A DNA stretch of 64,000 nt from Shouchella rhizosphaerae (GTDB lineage Bacteria > Bacillota > Bacilli > Bacillales > Bacillaceae_D). Under the pieces are notes generated by a model that was not told the DNA's origin, searched no databases, and saw nothing but the letters and a program-made list of their open reading frames with translations. A program made the position numbers and the translations under genes. Position 1 is the first letter of the stretch, and each line of letters begins with the position of its first letter. Shown one piece after another: positions 1-10,809 of the stretch. Location: the NCBI RefSeq assembly GCF_900142675.1, contig NZ_FRBS01000008.1, positions 1 to 64,000 of the forward strand. The letters run 5' to 3'.

Positions 1-178
1 TATCCGGTATTAGCTCCGGTTTCCCGGAGTTATCCCAGTCTAAGGGGCAGGTTGCCCACGTGTTACTCACCCGTCCGCCGCTAACGTCCGGGAGCAAGCT
101 CCCTTCTGTCCGCTCGACTTGCATGTATTAGGCACGCCGCCAGCGTTCGTCCTGAGCCAGGATCAAACTCTCCGTTAA
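1..178 (-). rRNA. rrs: 16S ribosomal RNA, 5' end (partial)
   Basis: The reverse strand carries the universal 16S start motif AGAGTTTGATCCTGGCTC (about 170-153), followed by the usual text for a Bacillaceae 16S through the V1 loop and the start of V2. The mature 5' end is placed at about 178 by analogy. The rest of the gene lies beyond the left edge. It is the first gene of an rRNA operon placed directly after lysS, as in B. subtilis. Confidence 0.97.
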
Positions 179-372
179 AAAAGTTTACTTACACACGGAT
201 GTGTTGGCTTCGGTGTTGCGACAGGACGTCGCGACCTTAACCGAAGATCCTTAGCTTCATTGCACAACCGAAGTTGTGGCTCACTATGATTGACGAGATA
301 CCTTGTATCTCTTTTACGCTTGGCTTTTGTTCAGTTTTCAAAGGACTTGGTTGCCATTTCAGCAACTTTTTC

Positions 373-401
373 ATTGTAGCAAAAACAGCGACGTTTGTCA
401 A
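373..401 (-). promoter_or_regulatory. rRNA operon promoter (P2)
   Basis: On the minus strand a consensus TTGACA (401-396) and TACAAT (378-373) are separated by exactly 17 bases. The promoter points at the 16S gene and leaves a leader of roughly 190 bases. The remaining leader (179-372) has no coding content that I can support. Confidence 0.9.
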
Positions 402-457
402 TAAAATCTTTTGTTTTTGCTTCGTTTGGTGAACATCGCATCTTAGCGACAAGAAAT

Positions 458-486
458 AATATACCACTATAAAACAAAAAGCGCAA
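458..486 (-). promoter_or_regulatory. Possible upstream rRNA operon promoter (P1)
   Basis: On the minus strand TTGCGC (486-481) is followed after 17 bases by TATATT (463-458). The -10 is good and the -35 is weak. It lies about 85 bases upstream of the stronger P2, matching the tandem promoters usual for Bacillus rRNA operons. Confidence 0.5.
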
Positions 487-525
487 TACTTTTTTAAAAG
501 ATTTTCTTATCTGTTTGAACAGGCA

Positions 526-561
526 GTTGGCTGACCTGTAGAAAACATCAGATCAGCCAAC
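526..561 (-). terminator. Hairpin after lysS
   Basis: A 9-bp perfect inverted repeat (526-534 with 553-561) lies just after the lysS stop codon. No clear T-run follows on the minus strand, so it may be a weak terminator or only an RNA 3'-end structure. It separates lysS from the rRNA promoters. Confidence 0.5.
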
Positions 562-567
562 CATTGC

Positions 568-2121
<1,554 letters not shown>

Positions 2122-2157
2122 TCAAACCCTTTGCCGTTCATTACTACGAACAGTGTA

Positions 2158-3159
2158 CTATATCGCAGAACTCTCCGCCAGTTCGCGCCCCTCTAAGAAA
2201 TCAACGTATTCATAAAGGGCTTTTACTACATCATCCCTTGTTTCAAATTGGTTGACTTTGTCGCGGATTTTCGCTTTGCCGCGCAATCCTTTAATATACC
2301 AAGCTGTATGTTTACGCATCTCGCGCACTGCCACACGCTCGCCTTTTAAAGCAACCAAACGATCCAAATGAATTAAACAAACTTCAATTTTCTCGCGTGG
2401 AGTCGGTTCTGGAGGAAGAGTACCATTCTCAAGATATTGGATTGTACGGTACAACATCCACGGGTTTCCGAGAGCTGCACGGCCAATCATCACACCATCA
2501 ACGCCATATTCGTCGAGCATCCGCTTGGCGTCTTGCGGTGTAGCCACATCACCGTTGCCTATAACCGGAATGTTCACTGCCTTTTTCACATCGCCAATTA
2601 TATTCCAATCAGCCACACCCTCGTACATCTGAACGCGCGTGCGACCATGTACGGCTACTGCACTTCCGCCCGCTCGTTCAACTGCACGAGCATTCTCGAT
2701 GGCATAAATATGGTCTTCATCCCAGCCAATCCGCATTTTGACAGTTACCGGCTTTTTGACTGCATCGACAACGGCAGCGACCATTTCGTAAATTTTTTTA
2801 GGGTCAAGAAGCCAGCGGGCTCCTGCATCACACTTTGTAATTTTCGGCACTGGACAACCCATGTTAATGTCGATGATATCGGCATTGGTGTTTTGGTCTA
2901 CGAATCGCGCTGCTTCTACTAGTGTATCTTTTTCTCCACCAAAAATTTGCAAACTAAGCGGCTTTTCCCGCTCATCTACGTAAAGCATTTGTAACGATTT
3001 TTCGTTTTTATGCAAGATGGCTTTGTCACTAACCATTTCCGCGCAAACTAGGCCGGCGCCAAATTCTTTCGCAATTAAGCGAAACGCCGGGTTGCATACT
3101 CCTGCCATAGGCGCGAGTACGACTTGGTTTTTCATTTCTATATCGCCTATTTTCAGCAT
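2158..3159 (-). CDS. dusB: tRNA-dihydrouridine synthase (DusB family)
   Basis: FMN-dependent reduction of uridine to dihydrouridine in the tRNA D-loop. The 333-residue TIM-barrel protein has the same length as B. subtilis YacF. The catalytic cysteine motif NMGCPVPKI is near residue 100 and the FMN phosphate region GNGDVATPQDA near 200. GGAGG lies eight bases before the ATG. In B. subtilis a small HTH gene (yazB) sits between folK and this gene. I find no such gene here. Confidence 0.95.
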   Translation of the reverse strand: MLKIGDIEMKNQVVLAPMAGVCNPAFRLIAKEFGAGLVCAEMVSDKAILHKNEKSLQMLYVDEREKPLSLQIFGGEKDTLVEAARFVDQNTNADIIDINMGCPVPKITKCDAGARWLLDPKKIYEMVAAVVDAVKKPVTVKMRIGWDEDHIYAIENARAVERAGGSAVAVHGRTRVQMYEGVADWNIIGDVKKAVNIPVIGNGDVATPQDAKRMLDEYGVDGVMIGRAALGNPWMLYRTIQYLENGTLPPEPTPREKIEVCLIHLDRLVALKGERVAVREMRKHTAWYIKGLRGKAKIRDKVNQFETRDDVVKALYEYVDFLEGRELAESSAI

Positions 3160-3279
3160 AGGTCACACCTCCATTTGCTCTCCTTTGTATCATCTCCGCT
3201 TTGGAGATGTATAAACCCTTCAGGACCAATGATCCTGCTATATTCACCTAAATTCAAGATACGCTTACAGCAACAGCGT

Positions 3280-3798
3280 TTAGCTTTCTGTATGGACGTA
3301 TTGGTCAACGCCGCTCCAATCTCTCCACCATGTTACACCAGCTTGCATCGCCGAAGCTAATTCAGCCACTGTTTGCTTACAGGTTTCGCTGTATACATCA
3401 GGCGCTATTTCTGCAAGCGGAACGAGCACAAACGCGCGCTCCCACATTCGTGGATGGGGGATTTGCAGCTCACCCGTCTCTATATTTTCATGATCAAACA
3501 ACAAAATGTCAAGATCTAGTGTACGAGGGCCGAAGCGGATAAGGCGTTTTCGACCAAGTTTCCTCTCTATTGCTTGTGTTGCTGCAAGCAATGAAAACGG
3601 GCTAAGGGTTGTTTCGACTTCAGCAACCATATTTAAAAATGGCCCTTGGTCCGTAAAGCCAACAGGCTCCGTTTCATATATGGAAGAAGCTTGAATGACT
3701 TGAATCGAGGCATCGGCGTCAAGCAGCTTCATTGCTTCCTGCAAATAATTTTCCCGGTCTCCTACATTCGAACCTAACGCAATATAAGCCTTATGCAT
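3280..3798 (-). CDS. folK: 2-amino-4-hydroxy-6-hydroxymethyldihydropteridine pyrophosphokinase
   Basis: Transfers pyrophosphate from ATP to 6-hydroxymethyl-dihydropterin, the step before dihydropteroate synthase. The HPPK signature is clear: ALGSNVGDRENYL at the N-terminus, ETEPVGFTDQGPFLN near residue 47 and GPRTLDLDILLF near residue 95. The start overlaps the end of folB by eight bases, so the two are translationally coupled. It is the last gene of the folate block before dusB. Confidence 0.96.
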   Translation of the reverse strand: MHKAYIALGSNVGDRENYLQEAMKLLDADASIQVIQASSIYETEPVGFTDQGPFLNMVAEVETTLSPFSLLAATQAIERKLGRKRLIRFGPRTLDLDILLFDHENIETGELQIPHPRMWERAFVLVPLAEIAPDVYSETCKQTVAELASAMQAGVTWWRDWSGVDQYVHTES

Positions 3799-4159
3799 GG
3801 CGTGACCTCGTTAGCTCGACTGCAACCGAGTCGTAATGCCCTGCAATGGGCGGATTAGGCTTGATCACTTTCACTGTACAGGTTTGCAGTTGGTCATACG
3901 CCTGTAAAAGCTCGGCGCTAATCCGTTCAGCCACTGCTTCTACCAGCTTGTACGGTTTTCCTTCAACAATCGTTTTAACACGCTCATGTACGTCGCCGTA
4001 ATCAATGGATGCCTGCAAATCATCATGGCGTGCAGCATGCCTTAAATCGAGCTCAAGCACTAAATCGACGATAAAGTGTTGGCCCAACTTTGTTTCTTCT
4101 GAATAGACGCCATGGTATCCGTAAAAAGACAGTTGATTTAAAAAGATTTTATCCAACAT
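3791..4159 (-). CDS. folB: Dihydroneopterin aldolase
   Basis: Converts 7,8-dihydroneopterin to 6-hydroxymethyl-dihydropterin and glycolaldehyde. The family motif FYGYHGVYSEE is at the N-terminus, and the pocket residues of a roughly 120-residue tunnel-fold protein are present. The start is ambiguous. After AAAGGAG come GTG (4165), ATG (4162), ATG (4159) and TTG (4156). B. subtilis FolB begins MDK, which matches the TTG; the ATG at 4159 is used here. It overlaps folP by several bases. Confidence 0.93.
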   Translation of the reverse strand: MLDKIFLNQLSFYGYHGVYSEETKLGQHFIVDLVLELDLRHAARHDDLQASIDYGDVHERVKTIVEGKPYKLVEAVAERISAELLQAYDQLQTCTVKVIKPNPPIAGHYDSVAVELTRSRHA

Positions 4160-4973
4160 CATCACTCCTTTTCAGCATGGCGTCCATCATAATGGCCATG
4201 CGTGCCATTTCCTTCACATCATGGACACGAATGATTTGACAGCCTTTCGCGATTCCTAAACAAATGGTCGCGCCAGTGCCCTCTATACGTTCCTCAACCG
4301 GCAAATTCAAGGTTTTGGCAATTAAAGATTTTCTTGAAGTACCAAGCAACACTGGCAAGCCCATTTCGACAATTTGGTCTAGTTCACGAATAACCTCCAA
4401 ATTTTGTTCATACGTTTTCGCAAAGCCGACCCCTGGATCAAGCCAAATTTGCTGTTTTTGTACACCTGCCCTGAGGCAGATGTCAATGCTTTCTTGCAAA
4501 TCAGCTTTCACATCTTCCATGAACGATTGATAATTCATATTCTCGCGGTTGTGCATCAGTATGATTGGAACAGCAAGGTTGGCAGCAACTGTCGCCATTT
4601 CCGGATCAGCTTTTGCTCCCCAAACATCGTTAATAATAGCAGCGCCAGCATGTACTGCTGCTTTTGCCGTTTTAGCTTTGTACGTGTCAATGGAAATCGG
4701 GACGTCCATCCGCGCTGATATTGCTTCAATGACGGGAATAACCCGTTCCATTTCTTCTTCTGCTGGCACAGGGGTGTACCCTGGCCTCGTTGATTCTCCG
4801 CCAATATCAATTAAGTCAGCGCCAGCTTTCACAAGCTCATGGGCACGGTCAACCGCCGCGTTAAGACGATTGTAGCGGCCCCCATCTGAAAAAGAGTCAG
4901 GCGTTACGTTTAAGATGCCCATCACTTTTGTTCGTGCTCCCCTATTGACTTGAAGAGAAAATCGCTTGCTCAT
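4149..4973 (-). CDS. folP: Dihydropteroate synthase
   Basis: Condenses hydroxymethyl-dihydropterin pyrophosphate with p-aminobenzoate; this is the sulfonamide target. The family signatures ILNVTPDSFSDGG (near residue 20) and DIGGESTRPG (near residue 58) are both intact, as is a C-terminal RVHDV segment. The 274 residues are normal for the family. The start overlaps the pabC stop by four bases (ATGA). The gene thus joins the PABA genes upstream to the pterin genes downstream in one operon. Confidence 0.97.
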   Translation of the reverse strand: MSKRFSLQVNRGARTKVMGILNVTPDSFSDGGRYNRLNAAVDRAHELVKAGADLIDIGGESTRPGYTPVPAEEEMERVIPVIEAISARMDVPISIDTYKAKTAKAAVHAGAAIINDVWGAKADPEMATVAANLAVPIILMHNRENMNYQSFMEDVKADLQESIDICLRAGVQKQQIWLDPGVGFAKTYEQNLEVIRELDQIVEMGLPVLLGTSRKSLIAKTLNLPVEERIEGTGATICLGIAKGCQIIRVHDVKEMARMAIMMDAMLKRSDDVG

Positions 4974-5809
4974 GTTGTTTTGCTTCCTCCATTCGCTGCA
5001 TGTGTGTAGTTGGCAGCAATGACCGGCACAAGCGAGCCGATTTCCAGCTCCCGGCCGTCCAATCTTGTAATAGGCACGACGCCTTGGATTGAATTCGTGA
5101 GAAAAAGGGCATCCGCTTCATGAAGAGCTTCCGCTTTAAATAAGCCTACGCGCACTTCATGCCCTGCCCTTTGTAATTGTTTGATCACAAAGCTTCTCGT
5201 TACTCCGCCTAAGATGCCCGTTTCTAACGAGGGTGTGAAGACAACATCGCCTTTTATCCAAAATAGATTGGAGACAATGCCTTCTGCTACATGCCCTTCT
5301 TTTGTTAAAAAAATGCCTTCAGCATGAGGGGACTGGTTTAGCTCTTGCTTGGCGAGAACATTATTTAAATAGTGATGTGATTTTAGCCGCACGCCCCCTT
5401 CAGGCGTGTTCCGAACAGTGTGTAAAACAACAGCTTCTTTGTGAAGCGGCTTTTTAGGCAATGGCTTCATATACACGATTTCCGTTGGCGCCTCATAGCG
5501 ATCTGGAAACAAGCCAATCTCACGCATGCCAGCTGATACATTCCAGCGGACATATCCTTCCTCGAGCTGATTTGCTTCAAGCAATGTATAGACGGTTTCA
5601 AGCGCCCGTTCTTTTGTCAATGCGTAGGCAATGCCGACTGATTCTAAGCCTTTTAAAAGACGGTCAATATGCGCTTCGAGCAAAAACACCCCGTTTTTAT
5701 GGGCAGCAAAAGTCTCAAACAGACCAATGCCGTATAAAAAACCGTGGTCAAACGCAGAAATGGTCGCCTGCTCTTTTGCAACAACAGCTCCGTTTATACT
5801 GAGGAACAT
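4970..5809 (-). CDS. pabC: Aminodeoxychorismate lyase (PLP fold type IV)
   Basis: Releases pyruvate from 4-amino-4-deoxychorismate to give p-aminobenzoate. The sequence is a class IV aminotransferase-like protein of 279 residues. The likely PLP lysine is in the [10 protein letters not shown] segment near residue 145, and the phosphate-binding [11 protein letters not shown] is near residue 200. The gene order pabB-pabA-pabC-folP with tight overlaps supports the lyase role over a branched-chain or D-amino acid transaminase. The first ATG overlaps the end of pabA by 16 bases. Confidence 0.9.
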   Translation of the reverse strand: MFLSINGAVVAKEQATISAFDHGFLYGIGLFETFAAHKNGVFLLEAHIDRLLKGLESVGIAYALTKERALETVYTLLEANQLEEGYVRWNVSAGMREIGLFPDRYEAPTEIVYMKPLPKKPLHKEAVVLHTVRNTPEGGVRLKSHHYLNNVLAKQELNQSPHAEGIFLTKEGHVAEGIVSNLFWIKGDVVFTPSLETGILGGVTRSFVIKQLQRAGHEVRVGLFKAEALHEADALFLTNSIQGVVPITRLDGRELEIGSLVPVIAANYTHAANGGSKTT

Positions 5810-6387
5810 GCCGTGCCACCTTGATAAGAATCAATAAATTGACGCAACAACGTTTTCCCCTCTTTCGTCATAATCGATTCGGGATGGAATTGGACGCCTT
5901 CAATCGCCAACTCCTTATGGCGAATCGCCATCACTTCCCCTTCCGTTGTTTCCGCACTAATTTCAAAACATCCAGGCAACGTTTCTCGTTTAACAATAAG
6001 CGAATGGTAACGCGTGACGACAAGCGGACTCGGAAGACCAGCAAATATTGTTTTTCCATCATGCTGGACATTCGATGTTTTCCCGTGCATCAGCCGCTCC
6101 GCCTGAACAACATGGCCGCCAAAAGCCTGGGCAATCGCCTGGTGTCCTAGGCATACGCCAAAAATCGGCACTTTCCCTGCAAAAGCACGAATCGCCTCTA
6201 AGCTGATTCCTGCTTCGTTTGGGCTACATGGCCCTGGAGAAATCATGATACAATCAGGATTTAAGTCGGCTATTTCCGTAATCGTTATAGCATCATTCCG
6301 TTTGACGACCAACTCTTGTCCCATTTCGCCTAAATACTGAACCAAATTGTACGTAAATGAATCATAATTGTCGATCATTAAAATCAT
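5794..6387 (-). CDS. pabA: Glutamine amidotransferase subunit of aminodeoxychorismate/anthranilate synthase
   Basis: Supplies ammonia from glutamine to PabB; in B. subtilis the same subunit also serves anthranilate synthase (TrpE). The class I glutaminase triad region is visible: nucleophile Cys in [15 protein letters not shown] near residue 79 and the His-Glu pair in GVQFHPES near residue 170. The 197 residues are typical. It starts 12 bases after the pabB stop. Whether it also serves trp biosynthesis cannot be decided from this window. Confidence 0.94.
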   Translation of the reverse strand: MILMIDNYDSFTYNLVQYLGEMGQELVVKRNDAITITEIADLNPDCIMISPGPCSPNEAGISLEAIRAFAGKVPIFGVCLGHQAIAQAFGGHVVQAERLMHGKTSNVQHDGKTIFAGLPSPLVVTRYHSLIVKRETLPGCFEISAETTEGEVMAIRHKELAIEGVQFHPESIMTKEGKTLLRQFIDSYQGGTACSSV

Positions 6388-6399
6388 CTCTTGCTCCTC

Positions 6400-7833
6400 C
6401 TAAGCTCTGCTCGTTTTTGTTAAAACTCTCTGCTCTGCTAATTCAAGCGCACGCCATAGCGCCTGCGCCTTTTTCATTGATTCTTTGTACTCGTTTTCGG
6501 CATTGGAATCAATCACTATTCCAGCGCCTGCCTGGACATGGGCGTTCCCATCCTGACACAGCATCGTGCGAATGACTATGTTTAGTTCCATGTCGCCATT
6601 AAAACCAATCCAACCAATGGACCCTGTATATAGGCCGCGGCGAACGGGCTCCAACTCTTCAATGATCTCCATTGTCCTTACTTTTGGCGCTCCCGTTATC
6701 GTCCCCCCTGGGAACGTTGCCCGAATGCAATCGTATAGCGTCAAACCCTCTGCCAATTGTCCCTTTACACTGGAAACAAGGTGCATAACATGTGAGTACC
6801 GTTCAACCACTAATAAATCGTCAACGGCTACCGTGCCGTATTGGCTCACCCTGCCAAGATCGTTACGTTCCAGATCAACGAGCATTACGTGCTCAGCCCG
6901 CTCTTTTTCATTGCTTAAAAGTTCTGCTTCAAGCAAGGCATCTTCTTCCTCATTGACACCTCTTGAGCGTGTTCCAGCTATTGGCCTTGTTTCCAGTTCA
7001 TTGCCCCGCTTTTTAATTAACAATTCGGGCGAGGCGCTAACAATTTGTGTTTTTGGACTATGGATATAACCCATATACGGTGATGGATTAAGCTGCCTTA
7101 GCTCTTTATACACACTAAAAGGGTCTACTTGAAGGCTCCGGGTCTGGCGAACGGACAAATTGACTTGAAATACATCGCCGCTTCGAATGTAGTCCTGCAC
7201 CCTTTCGACAGCACGAACAAACTGCTCTTTCGTAAATGTCGCTTCTTTGCGTGAACGGGAAGTAAATGGATTTCTACTTGGTGTCGGAGCAGACTCTGCT
7301 TGCAGCCACCGCTGTTCAAGCAGCGCCACTTTCTCCTGCAGCAATTGGCTATCGCTTCCATTGGCGCATAGCCACAACTGCTCTTCCTCATGGTCGTACA
7401 CAGCTACTTCCTCAAAAACGAGAAAATAGACTTCAGGCAGTTGCAAATCATCAACCGCGGTTTCCTTTAACGACTCAATTTCTCGGACAACATCATAAGA
7501 CAAGTATCCAATCGCCCCGCCTTGCATTGGTGGGCCTGTTAACGTGTCTTCTGTTTGGTAGGGGGCAAGTACCGTTTCTAACGAAGATAACAGCGGGCCT
7601 TTAAAAAGATGTTTGCCGTTTTGGTCGCTAACCATTAATGTGTGGCCCTTGCCTTCGATCACAGCAACAGGCGTTAAGCCGATTATGCTATACCGGCCTG
7701 TCTGTCCACTTTCCAACAGTACATGATGGGGCTCGTCTTTCGCCAATGCGGAAAATCGGTGAAACCACTCGTTTTGCGGCATTGCGATTTTTTTATTTAT
7801 TGATGTACGAATGGCAGACCCTTTTTGCGCCAT
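6400..7833 (-). CDS. pabB: Aminodeoxychorismate synthase component I
   Basis: Aminates chorismate to 4-amino-4-deoxychorismate with ammonia from PabA. The protein has an N-terminal half of the TrpE/PabB type and a chorismate-binding C-terminal half. Diagnostic motifs are PIAGTRSRG near residue 285, DLERNDLGRV near 325 and FPGGTITGAPK near 375. The 477 residues are close to the B. subtilis length. It is first in the folate operon. GGAG lies eight bases before the ATG. The cysK terminator lies just upstream, so the operon probably starts in the short gap 7834-7890. Confidence 0.94.
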   Translation of the reverse strand: MAQKGSAIRTSINKKIAMPQNEWFHRFSALAKDEPHHVLLESGQTGRYSIIGLTPVAVIEGKGHTLMVSDQNGKHLFKGPLLSSLETVLAPYQTEDTLTGPPMQGGAIGYLSYDVVREIESLKETAVDDLQLPEVYFLVFEEVAVYDHEEEQLWLCANGSDSQLLQEKVALLEQRWLQAESAPTPSRNPFTSRSRKEATFTKEQFVRAVERVQDYIRSGDVFQVNLSVRQTRSLQVDPFSVYKELRQLNPSPYMGYIHSPKTQIVSASPELLIKKRGNELETRPIAGTRSRGVNEEEDALLEAELLSNEKERAEHVMLVDLERNDLGRVSQYGTVAVDDLLVVERYSHVMHLVSSVKGQLAEGLTLYDCIRATFPGGTITGAPKVRTMEIIEELEPVRRGLYTGSIGWIGFNGDMELNIVIRTMLCQDGNAHVQAGAGIVIDSNAENEYKESMKKAQALWRALELAEQRVLTKTSRA

Positions 7834-7893
7834 AGACTCACTCCGTCTCTAAAGCATATGTGCCTATTCTACTAAACAATTTCTAAGAAGAAA

Positions 7894-7919
7894 AGCAGCC
7901 TCTTCGAAAAGAGACTGCT
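7894..7919 (-). terminator. Intrinsic terminator of cysK
   Basis: An 11-bp stem with one wobble (7894-7904 with 7909-7919) is followed on the minus strand by TTTTCTTCTT. It lies 85 bases after the cysK stop and before pabB. Confidence 0.85.
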
Positions 7920-8003
7920 ACAGACGGTAGACAGGCGCATCGTTTGCCTTGTTCCTATCTTTTAAACCCTCATGTCGAGTGGCCGACAAACAAAGCTGGT
8001 AAA

Positions 8004-8942
8004 TTATGAATGGGTCGTTTCTTCCTCAAATTGGTACAGCGGCGTGCTCAAGTACCGTTCTCCGTTTGAAGGAATAATCGCAACCACTTTTTTACCTGGC
8101 CCTAGCTCTTTCGCAAGTTCTAACGCTCCATAAATGGCTGCCCCTGAGGAAATACCGCCTAAAATGCCTTCTTCCCTTGCCGCACGACGTGCATATTCAA
8201 ACGCTTGTTCAGTCGATACTTGTAAAACCGAATCATACACATTTGTATTTAAGATGCCTGGCACAAAACCTGGGCCAATGCCTTGCAGTTTATGGGGGCC
8301 GGGCTTGCCACCTGACAGCACAGGAGAGTCTTTCGGCTCAATCGCGACAATTTTCAATTCTGGAAAATGCTCTTTTAATAGGCCGCCTGCTCCAGTTATC
8401 GTGCCGCCTGTGCCGATGCCGGAGACAAAGCCGTCAAGCTGCCCATCGACTTGCTTAAGCAGTTCTTTGCCAGTCGTTTCACGGTGGATTTTCGGATTGG
8501 CGCTGTTTTCAAATTGCTGCGGCATAAAATGCCCGTCTTGTTTAGCTAACTCTGTCGCTTTTCGGATTGCCCCGCCCATGCCTTCTGGACCTGGGGTCAA
8601 CACAAGCTCAGCTCCGTAAGCGCGCAGCAAGTTACGCCGCTCCATACTCATCGTTTCAGGCATAACCAGTTTTGTTTTATAGCCTTTGGCCGCTGCAACC
8701 ATAGCGAGGCCAATGCCCGTGTTGCCACTTGTTGGTTCAACAATGGTCGCTCCTGGCTTTAGTTCTCCGGATTCTTCAGCTGCATTCACCATCGCCAGTG
8801 CAATCCGATCTTTTACGCTGCTTCCTGGATTTTGGTATTCAAGCTTTAAGTACACGTCTGCATGTTCAGCAGTCGCCAGGCGGTTTAATTTTACAAGCGG
8901 GGTATTGCCGATCAATTCCGTAATGTTGTTTACAACGGTCAC
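8004..8942 (-). CDS. cysK: Cysteine synthase A (O-acetylserine sulfhydrylase)
   Basis: PLP enzyme making cysteine from O-acetylserine and sulfide. The PLP lysine sits in [12 protein letters not shown], the substrate loop is [12 protein letters not shown] and the phosphate-binding loop is [10 protein letters not shown]. The reading frame is open to a TTG at 8960, but that codon overlaps the GAGGAGG ribosome site. The GTG at 8942, nine bases after it, gives 312 residues, close to B. subtilis CysK (308). It has its own promoter upstream and terminator downstream. CymR control is known for B. subtilis cysK and was not tested here. Confidence 0.96.
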   Translation of the reverse strand: MTVVNNITELIGNTPLVKLNRLATAEHADVYLKLEYQNPGSSVKDRIALAMVNAAEESGELKPGATIVEPTSGNTGIGLAMVAAAKGYKTKLVMPETMSMERRNLLRAYGAELVLTPGPEGMGGAIRKATELAKQDGHFMPQQFENSANPKIHRETTGKELLKQVDGQLDGFVSGIGTGGTITGAGGLLKEHFPELKIVAIEPKDSPVLSGGKPGPHKLQGIGPGFVPGILNTNVYDSVLQVSTEQAFEYARRAAREEGILGGISSGAAIYGALELAKELGPGKKVVAIIPSNGERYLSTPLYQFEEETTHS

Positions 8943-8991
8943 AATCAAACGCCTCCTCAATCCCTAGTATCTTCATTGGTTTTATAAAAAT

Positions 8992-9020
8992 AGGATAGCA
9001 AACATTTTCAGATAAGTCAA
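8992..9020 (-). promoter_or_regulatory. SigA-type promoter of cysK
   Basis: On the minus strand TTGACT (9020-9015) and TATCCT (8997-8992) are 17 bases apart, 50 bases upstream of the chosen cysK start. Confidence 0.7.
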
Positions 9021-9075
9021 TCAGACATCTCTGCTTTTCACGCTTTTCGCCTGCGCCAATGAAGCATGGTTTTGT

Positions 9076-9963
9076 CTACCGTTTGCTCTCGGCTTCTTCT
9101 AACAACGCTTTTAGTTCTGCTTCTGTGAATGAATACGATTCATTGCAGAAATGGCACACCGTTTCAGCGCCACCATCCTCTGTAATCATCGCTTCAATCT
9201 CCTTCGTCCCAAGGCTAATAATCGCGTTGCCGATTCTCTCCTTCGAGCACGAGCATTCGAAGAAAACAGGTTTTGTTTCAAGGAACTTGACATTTTCTTC
9301 TCCAAGAAGGCCATTAATTATTTCTTCAGGTGTTTTGCCCTGTTCCACCAGCTTCGAAATAGGCGGCGTTTCCCCGATCCGTTTTTCAATTTCTGTAATG
9401 GTTGCTTCCTTCGCTCCAGGCAGTAGTTGGATGACAAACCCTCCCGCTGCAAGGACGCTTTCATCAGGATTGACAAGGACACCGACACCAACAGAGGAAG
9501 GTGTTTGCTCTGAGTTGGCAAAGTAGTATGTGAAGTCATCGCCTATTTCGCCTGAAACAATCGGCACGCTTCCTGTAAATGGTTCTTTCATACCGAGGTC
9601 TTTTACAACCGAAAGTGTTCCTTCAGTCCCGACCACTCTCGCCACATCGAGCTTGCCTTTGCTGTTTAACTCTGGGCTGACATGAGGGTTGGTCACTGTC
9701 CCACGCGTTGCCCCTGATGCATGGGCATCAACGATGATTTCCCCAATCGGTCCATTTCCTTGAATTCGTACAGTTAGCTTATCCTTGCCTTTTAACATCG
9801 ATGCCATAAGGGCTCCGCCCATCATTGTCCGTCCAAGGGCAGCGGAAGCAGTCGGCCAAGTGCCCTGCCTTTTGCATGCTTCTTTGACCATTTCTGTCGC
9901 TCTAAGGGCAATCGCCCGTACCTCACCGTCGTAGGCTGTTGCTTTTACTACATAATCTTTCAT
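9076..9963 (-). CDS. hslO: Redox-regulated chaperone Hsp33
   Basis: Holdase chaperone that unfolds partly and becomes active when oxidised. The four zinc-binding cysteines that form the redox switch are all present near the C-terminus: CSC near residue 238 and CHFC near residue 271. The 295-residue length is normal. It lies between coaX and cysK. B. subtilis has the foldase-like gene yacD between hslO and cysK, and that gene is absent here. Confidence 0.96.
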   Translation of the reverse strand: MKDYVVKATAYDGEVRAIALRATEMVKEACKRQGTWPTASAALGRTMMGGALMASMLKGKDKLTVRIQGNGPIGEIIVDAHASGATRGTVTNPHVSPELNSKGKLDVARVVGTEGTLSVVKDLGMKEPFTGSVPIVSGEIGDDFTYYFANSEQTPSSVGVGVLVNPDESVLAAGGFVIQLLPGAKEATITEIEKRIGETPPISKLVEQGKTPEEIINGLLGEENVKFLETKPVFFECSCSKERIGNAIISLGTKEIEAMITEDGGAETVCHFCNESYSFTEAELKALLEEAESKR

Positions 9964-9979
9964 TCAAAACCCGCTCCAA

Positions 9980-10750
9980 TCATTGGTTTTTATCGTAAAT
10001 ATATTTTAGCCCACTTAACGTTAACTCTTGTTCCAAATGTTGAATTTGCTTTGATTCTTCCGCATAAAGATAGGCTAATCCGCCTGTTGCAATGACTTTA
10101 GCATCGTCAAGACGTTGCTCCTCCTTGATTCGTTCAACCACGCCGTCAATCATCGCTATATGCCCATAGAATGTCCCACTTTCCATGGAGGCAACCGTTG
10201 TCTTTCCTACAACAGATGCCGGCTTTGTAAGTTCAATTTTCGGCAATTTAGATGCTTTATTCGACAAAGCTGCCGTCGAAATAGCCGCTCCAGGGGCAAT
10301 AACGCCCCCTCGGTAACGGTGCTTTGCATCAATGCAGCAAAATGTCGTAGCCGTACCAATGTCGACTACAATACACGGAGCGCCGTAGCGAGCAATTGCT
10401 GCAACGGCATTAGCAATCCGGTCGGCACCGACTTCTTTCGGGTCTTGATAATGGATTGAAAGGCCGGTGCGAATGCCAGGACCGACAATTAAGGGGGTTA
10501 CGTGTAAATAATCTTGGCACATGCGGCGAAAGCGGTGCATAATTGTTGGAACGACAGACGCGATGATCACACCGGTGACGTCGTTGAAACGGCAACCTTT
10601 TTGCTCAAAAAAAGAGTGCAGCAACATGGCATATTCATCACTCGTTTTATCGTGCGTGGTCGCGATCCGAAATATGAATGCTAGTTGGTCGTTCTCGTCG
10701 TAGACGCCTGTCACAATCGAAGAATTGCCAATATCAATGGCCAACATCAT
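9980..10750 (-). CDS. coaX: Type III pantothenate kinase
   Basis: First step of coenzyme A synthesis, phosphorylating pantothenate. It has the ASKHA-fold phosphate loop LAIDIGNSS at the N-terminus, VGADRIANAVAA near residue 100 and DIGTATTFCCI near residue 125. The open frame extends to a TTG at 10774, but the GGGGG ribosome site lies within that extension. The ATG at 10750, nine bases after it, gives 256 residues, typical for CoaX. It lies 16 bases before hslO. Confidence 0.95.
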   Translation of the reverse strand: MMLAIDIGNSSIVTGVYDENDQLAFIFRIATTHDKTSDEYAMLLHSFFEQKGCRFNDVTGVIIASVVPTIMHRFRRMCQDYLHVTPLIVGPGIRTGLSIHYQDPKEVGADRIANAVAAIARYGAPCIVVDIGTATTFCCIDAKHRYRGGVIAPGAAISTAALSNKASKLPKIELTKPASVVGKTTVASMESGTFYGHIAMIDGVVERIKEEQRLDDAKVIATGGLAYLYAEESKQIQHLEQELTLSGLKYIYDKNQ

Positions 10751-10809
10751 TGGCTTTGACCCCCTTTTTACCAAAAAGAGAGTGCCATCTAGGCACCCTC
10801 TATTTTCGC

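Noticed and set aside
237-467. 76-codon open frame in the rRNA leader
   Set aside because: It covers the rRNA P2 promoter and leader and has no homology that I can see.
3029-3247. Possible yazB-like gene between folK and dusB
   Set aside because: The translation has no helix-turn-helix pattern and mostly overlaps the start of dusB in another frame.
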